NCBI RefSeq assembly: GCF_001651865.1
Contig: NZ_LPUX01000066.1
Coordinates: 117,559-181,558 of the forward strand
Reading direction: 5' to 3'
From: Sinorhizobium glycinis
Lineage (GTDB): Bacteria; Pseudomonadota; Alphaproteobacteria; Rhizobiales; Rhizobiaceae
DNA length: 64,000 nt
In this document: positions 1 through 9,612 of the stretch, in pieces
How the letters are laid out: each line of letters begins with the position of its first letter
Numbering within the stretch: position 1 is the stretch's first letter
The notes under the pieces: generated by a model
Seen by the model: only the letters and a program-made list of their open reading frames with translations
What the model was told of the DNA's origin: nothing
Databases searched by the model: none
Translations under genes and position numbers: made by a program

Positions 1-128
1 GGAACGGCGAGCTTGACCAGGAGAACCGAAAGATGGGCATTTGCGGGAGCGCAGAGATCTGCTGCCGCTGTTAAATCATTCTCGTTTTGGTTCGCATCAA
101 TCACCAAAAGAACTGTCTTGTAGGTCAT
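1..128 (-). CDS. Universal stress protein, N-terminal part (runs off window)
   Basis: Only the first 42 codons lie in the window, from an ATG at 128; the rest is beyond base 1. The peptide begins MTYKTVLLVIDANQNE and is nearly identical to the start of the complete Usp encoded at 412-1236, so this is a tandem paralogue. An anaerobox lies 66 bases upstream of the start, the same distance as in the second copy, so both are probably FixK-activated under low oxygen. Whether the gene is intact cannot be judged here. Confidence 0.8.
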   Translation of the reverse strand, partial: MTYKTVLLVIDANQNENDLTAAADLCAPANAHLSVLLVKLAV

Positions 129-194
129 TTCCTTGCTCCTCCGAAGCCGATTAACACTCTCATAAGCAATGTACCCCACGTGACGACGGCCACA

Positions 195-208
195 TTGATC
201 TCTCTCAA
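195..208. promoter_or_regulatory. FixK/FNR anaerobox TTGATCTCTCTCAA
   Basis: Exact TTGA-N6-TCAA palindrome, 66 bases upstream of the partial usp start at 128. Confidence 0.7.
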
Positions 209-310
209 GAAGCTCCCGCCTGAGACTGCGGCACCAATGTTGCGAGTCCGTGCGGTTGAATGGGTCGGGTGCCGCGAAATCGCATCCAGACGACCTCTAC
301 CTTTCCCAAC
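209..310 (-). pseudogene. Remnant of the 3' end of an acyl-CoA ligase/GNAT gene
   Basis: The reverse strand is clearly related to the last about 30 codons of the ligase/acetyltransferase at 1313-4012, including the shared end CAGGCGGGAGCTTCTTGA, but it is frameshifted and has no body. In both places the order is ligase 3' end, anaerobox, usp start. This marks a tandem duplication of a usp plus ligase-end block, with the upstream ligase copy deleted. No function is expected. The rest of 129-411 shows no gene. Confidence 0.65.
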
Positions 311-411
311 CCAGACGGGGCCAAAACACCGCTGCTGAAAACCGACGGGGCTGTCAGCAGTCTGAGCATCGCATAGAACGGGCACCTTTTTTCAATCTGA
401 CTCGAGGAACG

Positions 412-1236
412 TCAGCGGACCATCAACACCGGTACAATGGGTGCCTCGATCATCGCCTTGGTTACACCACCGAACACCTTTTCGCGAAGGCGCGAACGCC
501 CATAGGCACCCATGACGATCAGATCGGCGGCGGTGTCCAGCGCATGCTGATTGAGAATTTCCTCGACCCGGCGTCCGGCGCTGGGAAGCCGATCGACGGT
601 CACATGTATGCCGTGTCGCGAGAGATAAGTTGCGACATCCGCGCCAGGTTCTCCGCCGTTCCTGCGAGAAGCTGCCGTCGGGTCAACCAGTACGACGTTT
701 ACGCTTTCGGCGTTTCTCATCATATCGAGCGCTTCGCGAGCGGCCCTTGTGGATTCGAAGCTTGAGTTCCAGGCCAGGAGAATCCTCTTGGGAAGCAAAG
801 TTACCGATTGTCGGTTTGTTGCAAGCAGGACTGGGCGCGCCGAATAGAAAAGCGCACCCTCGATGGCGCGCGTCCGCAACGAGGGATCCATGCTGGTCCC
901 GATCAATGTAACGTCAGCGTAGCGTGCCCGCTCTCCAACCAGGTCGTCGTCCCATGCAGTTTCGATGTACTCGCCGGCTACGTCGGACGATATTCCAAGG
1001 TCCTTGAGCGTCGTTCGTGACGCCTCGATGGCCTTGTCGAGCTGTTCAATTTCGGCCGCCCGAATGTCGAGCCATGCGACCGAGAGAGCCGTATAGTCTC
1101 CGAACTGAGGCGGAGCGACCTTCACCAGAAAGACCGAGAGATGTGCGTTTGCCGCGGCGCAGAGATCCGCCGCCGCTGTCAGATCAGCTTCATGTTGGTT
1201 GGCATCGAGCACGAGAAGAACTGTCTTGTAGGTCAT
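412..1236 (-). CDS. Universal stress protein, UspA family (274 aa)
   Basis: A UspA-family protein of about double the single-domain length. The N-terminal half begins with a Usp-like strand (MTYKTVLLVLDANQHE). The C-terminal half ends with the nucleotide-binding signature GAYGRSRLREKVFGG, which fits G-x2-G-x9-G. These cytoplasmic proteins usually bind ATP and support survival under energy or oxygen stress. An anaerobox lies 66 bases upstream, overlapping the 3' end of the ligase gene on the same strand. The gene lies just downstream of that ligase and next to a partial paralogue at 1-128. The family is certain; the specific role is unknown. Confidence 0.9.
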   Translation of the reverse strand: MTYKTVLLVLDANQHEADLTAAADLCAAANAHLSVFLVKVAPPQFGDYTALSVAWLDIRAAEIEQLDKAIEASRTTLKDLGISSDVAGEYIETAWDDDLVGERARYADVTLIGTSMDPSLRTRAIEGALFYSARPVLLATNRQSVTLLPKRILLAWNSSFESTRAAREALDMMRNAESVNVVLVDPTAASRRNGGEPGADVATYLSRHGIHVTVDRLPSAGRRVEEILNQHALDTAADLIVMGAYGRSRLREKVFGGVTKAMIEAPIVPVLMVR

Positions 1237-1302
1237 TGCTCTGGTCTCCCCAGGCGGCGTGGAATTCTGAAAGCCAATTTACGCCAGATGGGGGCCGCTA
1301 CA

Positions 1303-1316
1303 TTGATCCCGGTCAA
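1303..1316. promoter_or_regulatory. FixK/FNR anaerobox TTGATCCCGGTCAA
   Basis: Exact palindrome, 66 bases upstream of the usp start at 1236; it overlaps the stop region of the upstream ligase gene. Confidence 0.75.
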
Positions 1317-4012
1317 GAAGCTCCCGCCTGAGGCTGCAGCGCCATTGTCGCAATCCTTAGGGTTGAATCGGCCGGGTGCGGTAAAATCGCAAATCCAAAC
1401 TCGCGGCACATTCTGAGCATTTTCGAATTCTCACTCAGAATGAGTCCTTCGATTCGTTGCAGACCGTCGGCTGCAGCATAATCCCTCAGATGAGCCAGAA
1501 GAGCCCAGCCAAGTCCTTGCCCCTGCAGGTCGGTCCTGACCAGCAAGCCATATTCCGCGGCCTCGTGATCGGGGTCCGCGTAAAGTCTGGCAATCCCGGC
1601 AAGCGTGCCGCTTTGCTTGTCGAGAGCTACGAAGGCCATCTCGCGTTCATAGTCCACCTGCGTGAGCCTCACCAGCATCTTGTCCTGGAAGTGCTTGCGC
1701 GATGACAGAAAGCGAAGCCGGATGTCAGCCGCGGATGTCTTGGCAAGAAAATCCGGGTAGAGTGCGGCGTCTGCCGGTCTGATCGGTCGCAATTGGTAAA
1801 GCCGGTCAGCGAGCGTGACCTGCTTTTCCCAATCGCTCGGATAAGGGCGGATCGCGAGATCGCGATTGGGGCCGGGGCGCGCGACAGCCTGCGGGTCGAT
1901 TTCGATGCGCGCGTCGAGCGCGATGACTCCCTCGGCGCTGGCGACCATCGGATTCAAATCCATTGAGAGCACGCAGGGAAAATCGACGATCATCTGCGAT
2001 AGCGCAGTGAGCGCCTTGCAGATCGCTGCCCTGTCTGCGGCCGGCTCGTTGCGAAAACCGGCGAGGAGCCTCCCGATCCGTGTCCGATCGATCAGGTCGC
2101 CGGCGAGCATGGTGTCAAGCGGGGGAAGCGCCACTGCGGTGTCTTCGACCACCTCGACGGAAACGCCTCCCGATCCAAACAGAATGACCGGACCGAAGAT
2201 TGGATCTCGGCTGATGCCCAGGATTAGTTCCCGCGAGTGTCCGCGTTCAATCATCGGCTGGACGGCAAAGCCATCGACAACGGCATCTGGGTCGTGGGCC
2301 TTCAGCCGCGCGACAATCGCCTCGGCGGCTTCTCGGGCGGCCATAGGGGTTAAGATATCGAGGACGACGCCGCCCACATCGGATTTGTGCGTGATCGACA
2401 TCGAGATCAATTTGACGACGACCCTCGTCGCGTCCTCGAGAAGCGATGCGGCAACCCTTTCCGTCTCCTCCGGCGAGCTTGCGATGACGGTTCGAGGGAC
2501 TGGAATGCCATAAGCCGCAATGACCATCTTGGCTTCGGGTTCGTTCAGCATATGGCGCCCTTCACCAGCCACCCGCTGCAAAATGGATTGGACGACTGCA
2601 CGGTCCGCAGGCGCTTCGGCCGCCTGGCTAGAGGGCACCCGCAGAAGCGCCTCCTGTGCCTTCGACCATCTGGCGAGATAGGAAACCGCCAAGGCTGCAT
2701 CGGACGGTGTGTCGTAGCTTGCCAGCCCGGCCTGCTGCAGCACATGACGACCCTCACGAGCGGTCAGGCCGCCCAACCAGCATGTCAGAACGGGCTTGCC
2801 CGAGATTGTCCCGGACCGCGCAAGGGAGGCGACGGCACGAGCGGCATCAACGGGCGAGGCAAGGGCTGTCGGGCAATTCATGACGATCAGGATGTCCACT
2901 CCCGGACCGGGAGCGACGATCTCGACCGCCGCCCTGTATCGTTCGGGCGACGCATCGCCGATTATATCGACCGGATTGGCGCGCGACCAATCGGCGGGCA
3001 GGATTCGCTCCAGGCAGCGTATGGTGTCCGGAGAAAGATCCGCGAGCTCGCACCCCAAGTCCACCAGCCGATCCACGGCGAGGACGCCGGCTCCGCCGCC
3101 ATTGGTGACTATTGCGACACGGCTTCGCTCAAGAGAGGGAAAGCGCGCGATGGTTTCCGTCGCGTCGAACAATTCGCCAAGGCCTTCGATTCTCAAGATA
3201 CCGGCGCGGTGCAGAGCCGCGTCCACGACCTTATCGGCACCTGAAAGCGCGCCGGTATGCGTGGCCGCCGCTTTGGCTGCCTCCACGTGCCGGCCCGACT
3301 TGATCGCGACAACCGGCTTGACCCGAGCGGCGGCACGAGCCGCCGACAGAAACTTCCGGGGATTTGGGATGGTCTCGAGATACATGACGATCGCCCGCGT
3401 CTTGGGATCGCCAGCCAGCAGGTCGAGGAAATCGCCGGCGTCAGCATCGGCCATGTCGCCGAGAGAAATGATTTTGGAAAAGCCGACGTTGTTGTCGGCC
3501 GCCCAGTCGATCAATGAAGTCGCGATTGCTCCGGATTGTGAAAGCAACGCGATGTCGCCTGGCTGAGCCTGCAAGTGCGCGAAGCTCGCATTGAGCTTCG
3601 CTGATGGGACGATGAGGCCTACGGTGTTCGGCCCGATGATGCGAAAGAGAAATGGTTTCGCAGCATCGAGCATCGCTCGTCTCAGACCTTGGTCAGCGTT
3701 GAGGCCCGCCGTGATGACCACCGCAGCGCGCGTTCCCTTCACGCCCAGCTCATGGATGAGCGCCGGCACGGTTTTCGGAGGCGTGACAACAATCGCGAGG
3801 TCGGGAACACTTGGAATGTCCGCTACACGGCGATAGCAGCGAAGACCTGCCACCTCGTCGTATTTGGGGTTCACGGGCCAGATTTCGCCCTCGAATGCTG
3901 CCGCCATCACGTTTTCGATGATAACCCGGCCAAGCGATCCGCTGCGCGTTGAGGCGCCGATAATCGCAAGCGACTTCGGATCGATGGCGTGATGAAGGTT
4001 GCGAATGGTCAT
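1313..4012 (-). CDS. ADP-forming acyl-CoA ligase fused to GNAT acetyltransferase (899 aa)
   Basis: The domain order is that of the Pat/PatZ family: CoA-binding Rossmann domain (residues about 1-130), succinyl-CoA-ligase-like flavodoxin domains, ATP-grasp (about 480-690) and a C-terminal GNAT domain (about 730-890). The motif THTGAL near residue 252 keeps the histidine that is phosphorylated in active ADP-forming acyl-CoA synthetases. As I recall, protein-acetylating Pat enzymes lost it, so this protein may still make acyl-CoA, or may do both. ATG at 4012 follows GAGGTGA. The upstream region is shared with the divergent P-type ATPase and holds an anaerobox 55 bases away. Substrate not determined. 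Confidence 0.85.
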   Translation of the reverse strand: MTIRNLHHAIDPKSLAIIGASTRSGSLGRVIIENVMAAAFEGEIWPVNPKYDEVAGLRCYRRVADIPSVPDLAIVVTPPKTVPALIHELGVKGTRAAVVITAGLNADQGLRRAMLDAAKPFLFRIIGPNTVGLIVPSAKLNASFAHLQAQPGDIALLSQSGAIATSLIDWAADNNVGFSKIISLGDMADADAGDFLDLLAGDPKTRAIVMYLETIPNPRKFLSAARAAARVKPVVAIKSGRHVEAAKAAATHTGALSGADKVVDAALHRAGILRIEGLGELFDATETIARFPSLERSRVAIVTNGGGAGVLAVDRLVDLGCELADLSPDTIRCLERILPADWSRANPVDIIGDASPERYRAAVEIVAPGPGVDILIVMNCPTALASPVDAARAVASLARSGTISGKPVLTCWLGGLTAREGRHVLQQAGLASYDTPSDAALAVSYLARWSKAQEALLRVPSSQAAEAPADRAVVQSILQRVAGEGRHMLNEPEAKMVIAAYGIPVPRTVIASSPEETERVAASLLEDATRVVVKLISMSITHKSDVGGVVLDILTPMAAREAAEAIVARLKAHDPDAVVDGFAVQPMIERGHSRELILGISRDPIFGPVILFGSGGVSVEVVEDTAVALPPLDTMLAGDLIDRTRIGRLLAGFRNEPAADRAAICKALTALSQMIVDFPCVLSMDLNPMVASAEGVIALDARIEIDPQAVARPGPNRDLAIRPYPSDWEKQVTLADRLYQLRPIRPADAALYPDFLAKTSAADIRLRFLSSRKHFQDKMLVRLTQVDYEREMAFVALDKQSGTLAGIARLYADPDHEAAEYGLLVRTDLQGQGLGWALLAHLRDYAAADGLQRIEGLILSENSKMLRMCREFGFAILPHPADSTLRIATMALQPQAGAS

Positions 4013-4067
4013 GGCTTCACCTCAAACTACGTGACCCACCAGGATATTGTAGTGTTTCGATGGTGCG

Positions 4068-4081
4068 TTGATCGCGCTCAA
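4068..4081. promoter_or_regulatory. FixK/FNR anaerobox TTGATCGCGCTCAA
   Basis: Exact palindrome between the divergent ligase (start 4012) and P-type ATPase (start 4185). It could serve either or both. Confidence 0.7.
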
Positions 4082-4184
4082 AGCACGCAACCCTTTCTGG
4101 AAATTGACCTTCCGCAATGCATTCGCCATCGCAACGGTTCATCCTTGTCGAATTGCTCCAGACGAATGCCGACAGGAAGGCTCC

Positions 4185-6809
4185 ATGGGATCCTTAGCAT
4201 CCGAATATGGAGGAGGGACCGCCTATTGGGCCGCCCCGGCCTCTGATCTGATGGCTGAGTATGGCACCCGTGCAACGGGTTTGAGCAGCGCAGACGCGCG
4301 CGAACGTCTGCAGCGTTATGGGCGCAATTCCGTGACGCGGGGAGAGAGGTTTCTGGCCCTTTCCGTTCTGGTCCGGCAATTCCGAAGTCCGCTCATTCTT
4401 ATCCTTGTATTCGCAGCCGGCATGTCCGCCCTGGTGGGTGAGCGAACCGATGCGCTCATTATCATTCTCATCGTTCTTGTAAGCTGCGCCCTGAGTTTCG
4501 TGCAGGAATACCGAGCGTCGCGCGCCGTAGAGGCGCTTCGCAGGCGCATCGCTCAAAAGGCGACAGTGCTCAGAGACGGAGGGCCGAGTGTGATTTCGGC
4601 GTTGGATGTCGTGCCTGGAGACATTGTTCGACTTTCCGCGGGCAACCTTGTGCCCGCCGACGGCATCATTCTCGAAGCACGCGACTTCAACGTGAGCGAA
4701 GCAGTCCTCACTGGGGAAGCTTTTCCAGTCTCCAAGTCTCCCGGAACGGTGGACCCTGGAACCTCGTTGTCGGGAAGGTCGAACTCGGTCTTTACCGGGA
4801 GCTCGGTCCGCAGCGGCACTGCAAGCGTCGTCGTGATCAGGACAGGTGACGCTACAGAATTCGCAGCGATTGCCTCGGCGGTTGCACGGCGCAGTCCAGA
4901 GACCGAATTCGCGCGCGGAATTCGCCGTTTCGGTTATCTTATGACCGAGATTATGCTGGTAATCGTTATTCTCGTCTTCTTCGCTAATCTGCTTCTTCAA
5001 CGCGAACCGATCGATTCGTTGCTGTTCTCCATCGCACTGGCCGTCGGGCTCAGTCCCGAACTCCTGCCGGCTATCATCAGCATTACGCTCGCGCGAGGAG
5101 CGCGCACAATGGCCCAAAGCGGCGTCCTCGTCCGGCGTCTCGAGTCAATCGAGAATCTCGGCAGCATGAACATGCTGTGTACCGATAAGACGGGGACGCT
5201 CACCGAAGGTGTTGTGCACCTGGACGCCTCCCTCGACGTCGGCGGAGAATCTTCCCCGAGAATTTATTTGTGGGCGCGGTTGAATGCTTCCATGCAAACG
5301 GGGCTACAGAACCCACTCGATGAAGCGATCGTCTTGGCAGAAAATGCACCGCCTTCCTCGTCTCTTTACTCGAAGGTGGACGAGATTCCGTATGATTTCG
5401 TCAGAAAACGGCTTTCTGTCGTCGTCCGGAAGGATGGTGATCCTGATGGCGATCTGTTGATTTGCAAGGGCGCTGTCGAGAACGTGCTGGCCGTTTGCAG
5501 TTCGATTTTGGACGGAGACGCGCCCACAGCTTTCACGGACGCGGCGAGGCAGGCGATCGACGAGAAATTTCGCTCGTGGAGTGGTGGGGGCTACCGAGTG
5601 CTTGGTTTGGCCGTTCGCAAAATAGCACGTTCGCAAGCATGTGGTCGGCAAGATGAAAAGGGACTGTGCTTCGCCGGCTTCCTGCTTTTTCTCGATCCAC
5701 CGAAGGCGGGCATCAGCGAGAGCCTCAAAGTTCTTGCGAAGCGCGGCATTGGCTTAAAGATGATTACGGGGGACAACCGCCATGTCGCCGTGCACCTGGC
5801 GAACACCATCGGACTGAGCTCGTCGAGAATACTGACGGGCGGCGAGCTGTCGAAAATGACAAGAGACTCGCTGTTCGCACGAGCGCCCGATATCGACCTC
5901 TTCGTCGAGATCGACCCAAATCAGAAGGAACGGGTGATTGAGGCGCTGCGCCGTGCCGGTCATGTGGTCGGATATCTCGGGGACGGAATCAACGATGCGC
6001 CCGCTTTGCATGAAGCCGATGTCGGCATCTCGGTCGATGGGGCCGTCGACGTCGCGAGAGAAGCCGCGGATATCGTGCTCTTGAAACGCGATTTGAATGT
6101 TCTTCTTCGTGGCATTGACGACGGGCGCAGGTCCTTTGCCAACACAATGAAATACATCTCCATCACGACCAGCGCAAACTTCGGCAACATGATCAGCATG
6201 GCCTTCGCCTCCATGTTTCTGCCGTTTCTGCCCCTGCTCGCCAAACAGATCCTTCTCAACAATCTCTTGTCTGATGTGCCGGCGCTCGCCATTGCAGGCG
6301 ACAGGGTAGATCGCGAGGAAATGCGCAGCCCCCGCCGTTGGGATATTCGCTACGTGCGTCGATTCATGGTGAGCTTCGGACTGGTGAGCTCGCTATTCGA
6401 CTTCGTCACCTTTGCCGCTCTTGTTCTGCTGGTAAAAGCGGAACCAGCGACCTTTCAAACTGCCTGGTTCATCGAGTCCCTGCTCACTGAGCTGGCAATC
6501 GTGCTGATCGTGCGCACGCGGTCCTTCTTCTGGCGGAGCAGGCCGGGCCGAATGTTGCCCTTCCTGACACTGACGACCGCCATCGCGGCCGTAGCACTTC
6601 CCTATTCACCTTTCGCGGGCTATTTCGGGTTCGTGCCGTTGCCTTGGCCGCTAATGACAGGTCTGCTGCTGATCACGGTGACGTACCTACTGGCTTCCGA
6701 GCTCACCAAACACTGGTTCACTCGGTGGGACAGTCGGCTGCACAGGAGGTCGTATGATCCTGCAGCTCGTGCTTCACGAAGAGCTCTGAGGAGGCCAGAC
6801 TCGGCTTGA
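4185..6809 (+). CDS. mgtA: P-type ATPase, magnesium-importing (P3B) type (874 aa)
   Basis: An inner-membrane pump of the MgtA/MgtB class. Visible features in order are the N-terminal cytoplasmic cap, TM1-2, the A domain with TGEAFPVSKS, the phosphorylation site CTDKTGTLTEG (Asp about residue 334), the hinge motif GDGINDAPALHEAD (about 600) and a C-terminal group of TM helices. Length and motifs fit an intact enzyme. I chose ATG at 4185, preceded by AGGAAGG. A longer reading from a TTG at 4068 would start inside the anaerobox. The specific ion (Mg or another divalent) is inferred from family resemblance. Confidence 0.85.
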   Translation: MGSLASEYGGGTAYWAAPASDLMAEYGTRATGLSSADARERLQRYGRNSVTRGERFLALSVLVRQFRSPLILILVFAAGMSALVGERTDALIIILIVLVSCALSFVQEYRASRAVEALRRRIAQKATVLRDGGPSVISALDVVPGDIVRLSAGNLVPADGIILEARDFNVSEAVLTGEAFPVSKSPGTVDPGTSLSGRSNSVFTGSSVRSGTASVVVIRTGDATEFAAIASAVARRSPETEFARGIRRFGYLMTEIMLVIVILVFFANLLLQREPIDSLLFSIALAVGLSPELLPAIISITLARGARTMAQSGVLVRRLESIENLGSMNMLCTDKTGTLTEGVVHLDASLDVGGESSPRIYLWARLNASMQTGLQNPLDEAIVLAENAPPSSSLYSKVDEIPYDFVRKRLSVVVRKDGDPDGDLLICKGAVENVLAVCSSILDGDAPTAFTDAARQAIDEKFRSWSGGGYRVLGLAVRKIARSQACGRQDEKGLCFAGFLLFLDPPKAGISESLKVLAKRGIGLKMITGDNRHVAVHLANTIGLSSSRILTGGELSKMTRDSLFARAPDIDLFVEIDPNQKERVIEALRRAGHVVGYLGDGINDAPALHEADVGISVDGAVDVAREAADIVLLKRDLNVLLRGIDDGRRSFANTMKYISITTSANFGNMISMAFASMFLPFLPLLAKQILLNNLLSDVPALAIAGDRVDREEMRSPRRWDIRYVRRFMVSFGLVSSLFDFVTFAALVLLVKAEPATFQTAWFIESLLTELAIVLIVRTRSFFWRSRPGRMLPFLTLTTAIAAVALPYSPFAGYFGFVPLPWPLMTGLLLITVTYLLASELTKHWFTRWDSRLHRRSYDPAARASRRALRRPDSA

Positions 6810-6837
6810 CGAGCCTTGTCAGTTGCCACCTCGCACG

Positions 6838-8714
6838 TCAATCGAGCAGCTCTCGTAGCCGCAACGCCAGCTCTCTGGCGGTGTAGGGCTTTTGCAGCCA
6901 ACTTCCTGCCGCCCTGCCGGCAGCGCTCGGCCCGGCGTAGCCCGACGTGAACAGCATTTTCACACTGGGTCTGAGTTCGCGCACATGCTGGGCTAACTCG
7001 TCGCCACTCATGCCGCCCGGCATTATCATGTCGGCAAAAACGAGAGAGACTTCCGGATGCTCCGACAGGAATTGAAGCGCCTGCGCACCGGCTTCCGCCT
7101 CAATAACGGAATACCCGGCATCGCGCAGTCGCGAGACTACGACTCGGCGCACCCGTGCATCGTCCTCGACGACAAGTATCGTCTCATGGCCCCTTGGAAT
7201 CGGCTCTGTGGCCGCATCTTCTCCTGCGCCAACCTGGGCGGACTGGCTTGCTCCTCGAGTTGCGGGTAGGAAGAGGCGGACGCTCGCTCCCTGACCGGGC
7301 TCACTATAGAGCTGAATATGCCCTCCGGATTGCTTGACGAAGCCGTAGACCATGCTGAGGCCAAGGCCTGTTCCCGCACCGGTGCCTTTCGTGGTGAAGA
7401 AGGGCTCGAAAGCGCGACGCTTGATCTCTTCGGTCATGCCGACGCCCGTGTCCGTTACGGCAACCAGGACATAGTGTCCCATTCGCACCTCTGGGTACAT
7501 CTGGGCGTAGTCACGGTCGAGGGCCGTGGTCGAAATCTCGATGGTCAGGCGGCCACCGTTTGGCATTGCGTCGCGCGCGTTCAGCCCCAGGTTCAGGAGG
7601 GCGTTTTGAAGTTGGGAGACGTCGATCAGGGCGAGATTACTGCTGCCCTTTACGATCGTTGATAATTCTATGGTCTCGCCCAGGGTTCTGGACAGAAGCT
7701 TCGAAAAGTTAGCGACAAGTTCTCCAACGTCGACGAGCTTCGGATTAAGAGGCTGACGCCGACCGAATGCCAGCAATTGTGCTGTCAACTTTGCTCCATC
7801 GTCGGCCGCCGCCTGAGCTTCTCGCAAGAGTCCTCTGAGCTTCTCGTCTTGCAGCCGGGCCTCTATCATCTCCAGATTGCCGGTGATCACAGTCAGCAGA
7901 TTGTTGAAATCATGCGCAAGCCGCCGGTCAGTTGACCAACGGCTTCCATTTTCTGGGCTTGCCTAAGCTCCTCCTCGACGCGCTGGCGACTGGTCAGATC
8001 TCGGATGAAGCCGGTGAATATGCGGCGGCCATTAGCCATCGCTTCCCCCACTGAGAGCTCCATTGGGAACGTTGTGCCGTCCTTTCGTAGGCCGGTGACG
8101 ACCCGCCCAATTCCGATGATGCGCCGCTCGCCTGTGCGTAGGTAGTTGTCCAGATAGTGGTCATGCGCCTCTCGGTGGGGAGAGGGCATCAGCATATTGA
8201 CGTTCAATCCAACCACTTCGCTCTCGGCATGTCCGAATAGCCGTTCCGCCGCCACGCTGAAGGAGGTGATCGTGCCTGTTTCATCGATCACCACCATTGC
8301 CTCGGGGACGGTATCGAGGATGGAGCGGAGATGTGCCTCTCGCGCCGCCAGATCGGCCTGAGCGCGTCTAAGGTTCGTGATGTCGCTATCAGTTTGCACG
8401 ACGACCTGGTCGCTTGCAGAGGCCGTCTGCACCCATCGGCTAGTGACGAACACAGGTGTTCCATTGCTGTGTCTGTGTACCAACTCGCCCGACCATGCAC
8501 CATGACAACTCAAGTGATTGCGGATTTCCTCGAGCGGCACGGGAAATCTGGTGGACAGAAGATCATGAACAATTTTGCCCTGCGCTTCCTCGCCCGACCA
8601 GCCGTAAAGCTGCTCACAGCCTTTGCTCCATTGCCGGATCGTTCCGTCGGGCGCGTGGACAATCACGTTGGCGCCGTCGAGAGCATTGATGATCTTGGAT
8701 TCCCGTTTCTCCAT
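6838..8714 (-). pseudogene. Hybrid FixL oxygen-sensor kinase with REC domain, frameshifted
   Basis: Two reading frames make one protein: a PAS domain, a second PAS of the FixL heme type, then HisKA, HATPase and a C-terminal receiver. In the heme PAS, His184 (in REAHDHYL) and Arg204 (in IIGIGRVV) match the heme ligand and oxygen-gating arginine known from FixL. The frame breaks near 7917-7922, where GGCGGCTTGCGCATG lacks one base against [11 protein letters not shown], exactly at the phosphoacceptor His box. The second part (6838-7890) carries ATP-binding motifs GTGLGLSMV and a receiver with FADMIMPGG. The gene starts 10 bases after fixK ends and is probably cotranscribed. True decay or sequencing error cannot be separated here. 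Confidence 0.85.
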
Positions 8715-8724
8715 CTGGCGTCTT

Positions 8725-9474
8725 TCAAGCGTTTGCGGATGCGTACCGACCAGGACGAGCGAGAGGGGGCATCCAGTGCTCGCCTTCGTCGCCCTCGGCC
8801 AGCAGTCGAAGCGGTTCCATCTTCAAGACCTTGATCGAGCGGCGTCCTGCTGCCGCGATGATACCGCCGTTTGCAAGCTTTGTTATAGTGCGAGATACGG
8901 TCTCGATCGTCATGCCAAGATAATTGGCGATATCGAGGCGGGTCATGGGGAGGTCAACAATGGCACGATGCTCCGAGTTCCCTCTCTCCTTCATCAGCAG
9001 CAGGAAGTTGGCAAGCTTCTCCTCGGCACTCCTGCGTGAAAGAAGGACGGCTTGATCCTGCGCAGCAGTCATCTCATCGCGAAGCTTGGAGAATAGCTGC
9101 TCCTGCAAGCGTGGATCGCGGGCCACTTCGTCTTCAAAGCGGCGACGAGGGAAGCGGCGAAGTTGCACCGGGGAAATTGCCTCGACCGTGTAAAGATATC
9201 GCTCCTTGAGCGACACACCCAGGAGATCTCCGGTGCGTAAGAAGCCCACGATAATCCGACGGCCGTCGCCAAGCAGACGCAGCGCTCGCAGCATTCCATC
9301 TTCGACTTCGAAGATATGCGTGGCTTCGTCACCCTCCCAAAAGATGGCTTCACCGGGCTCGAATCTTTCGAGCGCTTGTCGGCTGAAAAGGCAAGAAAGA
9401 TCCGCCGAAGGCAAGCCCACGGAACCCGCGGTCGCCGCGTGACCATCCTTGATGCTTAGGACCTGAACGCTCAT
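8725..9474 (-). CDS. fixK: FixK-type CRP/FNR transcription regulator
   Basis: A cNMP-binding-like beta barrel (residues about 15-125) is followed by a dimer helix and a C-terminal HTH ([23 protein letters not shown]) with the E--SR recognition residues of FNR/FixK proteins that read TTGAT-N4-ATCAA. There is no N-terminal cysteine cluster, so it is FixK-like, not an oxygen-sensing FNR/FnrN. ATG at 9474 is preceded by GGAGGGAG. A K-box-like site lies at 9559-9574. The gene is divergent from the FxkR-like regulator and upstream of hybrid fixL. It is probably one activator of the anaerobox genes listed here. Confidence 0.88.
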   Translation of the reverse strand: MSVQVLSIKDGHAATAGSVGLPSADLSCLFSRQALERFEPGEAIFWEGDEATHIFEVEDGMLRALRLLGDGRRIIVGFLRTGDLLGVSLKERYLYTVEAISPVQLRRFPRRRFEDEVARDPRLQEQLFSKLRDEMTAAQDQAVLLSRRSAEEKLANFLLLMKERGNSEHRAIVDLPMTRLDIANYLGMTIETVSRTITKLANGGIIAAAGRRSIKVLKMEPLRLLAEGDEGEHWMPPLARPGRYASANA

Positions 9475-9558
9475 GACTCCCTCCATCATTCATGATGGAA
9501 GAGTTGAACGCCGGGCCGTAACCTTACGACGACGCGCATGTGAAGTTTGGTGCTATAT

Positions 9559-9574
9559 TGCAACAGATCGTAAC
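9559..9574 (-). promoter_or_regulatory. K-box-like site GTTACG-ATCT-GTTGCA
   Basis: On the minus strand, two direct half-sites 10 bases apart, 85 bases upstream of fixK (9474). It matches GTTACA-N4-GTTACA, which I recall as the FxkR target in Rhizobium etli, with one mismatch in each half. Confidence 0.5.
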
Positions 9575-9612
9575 AGCGCGCCGAAGAAAGCAGCGTGTGT
9601 GGGGGGCGTTTC

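Noticed and set aside
4068..4184. Longer N-terminus of the P-type ATPase from a TTG at 4068
   Set aside because: It would start inside an exact anaerobox, while ATG 4185 has a good AGGAAGG ribosome site.
4194..5117. Minus-strand open frame of 307 codons
   Set aside because: Shadow of the P-type ATPase.
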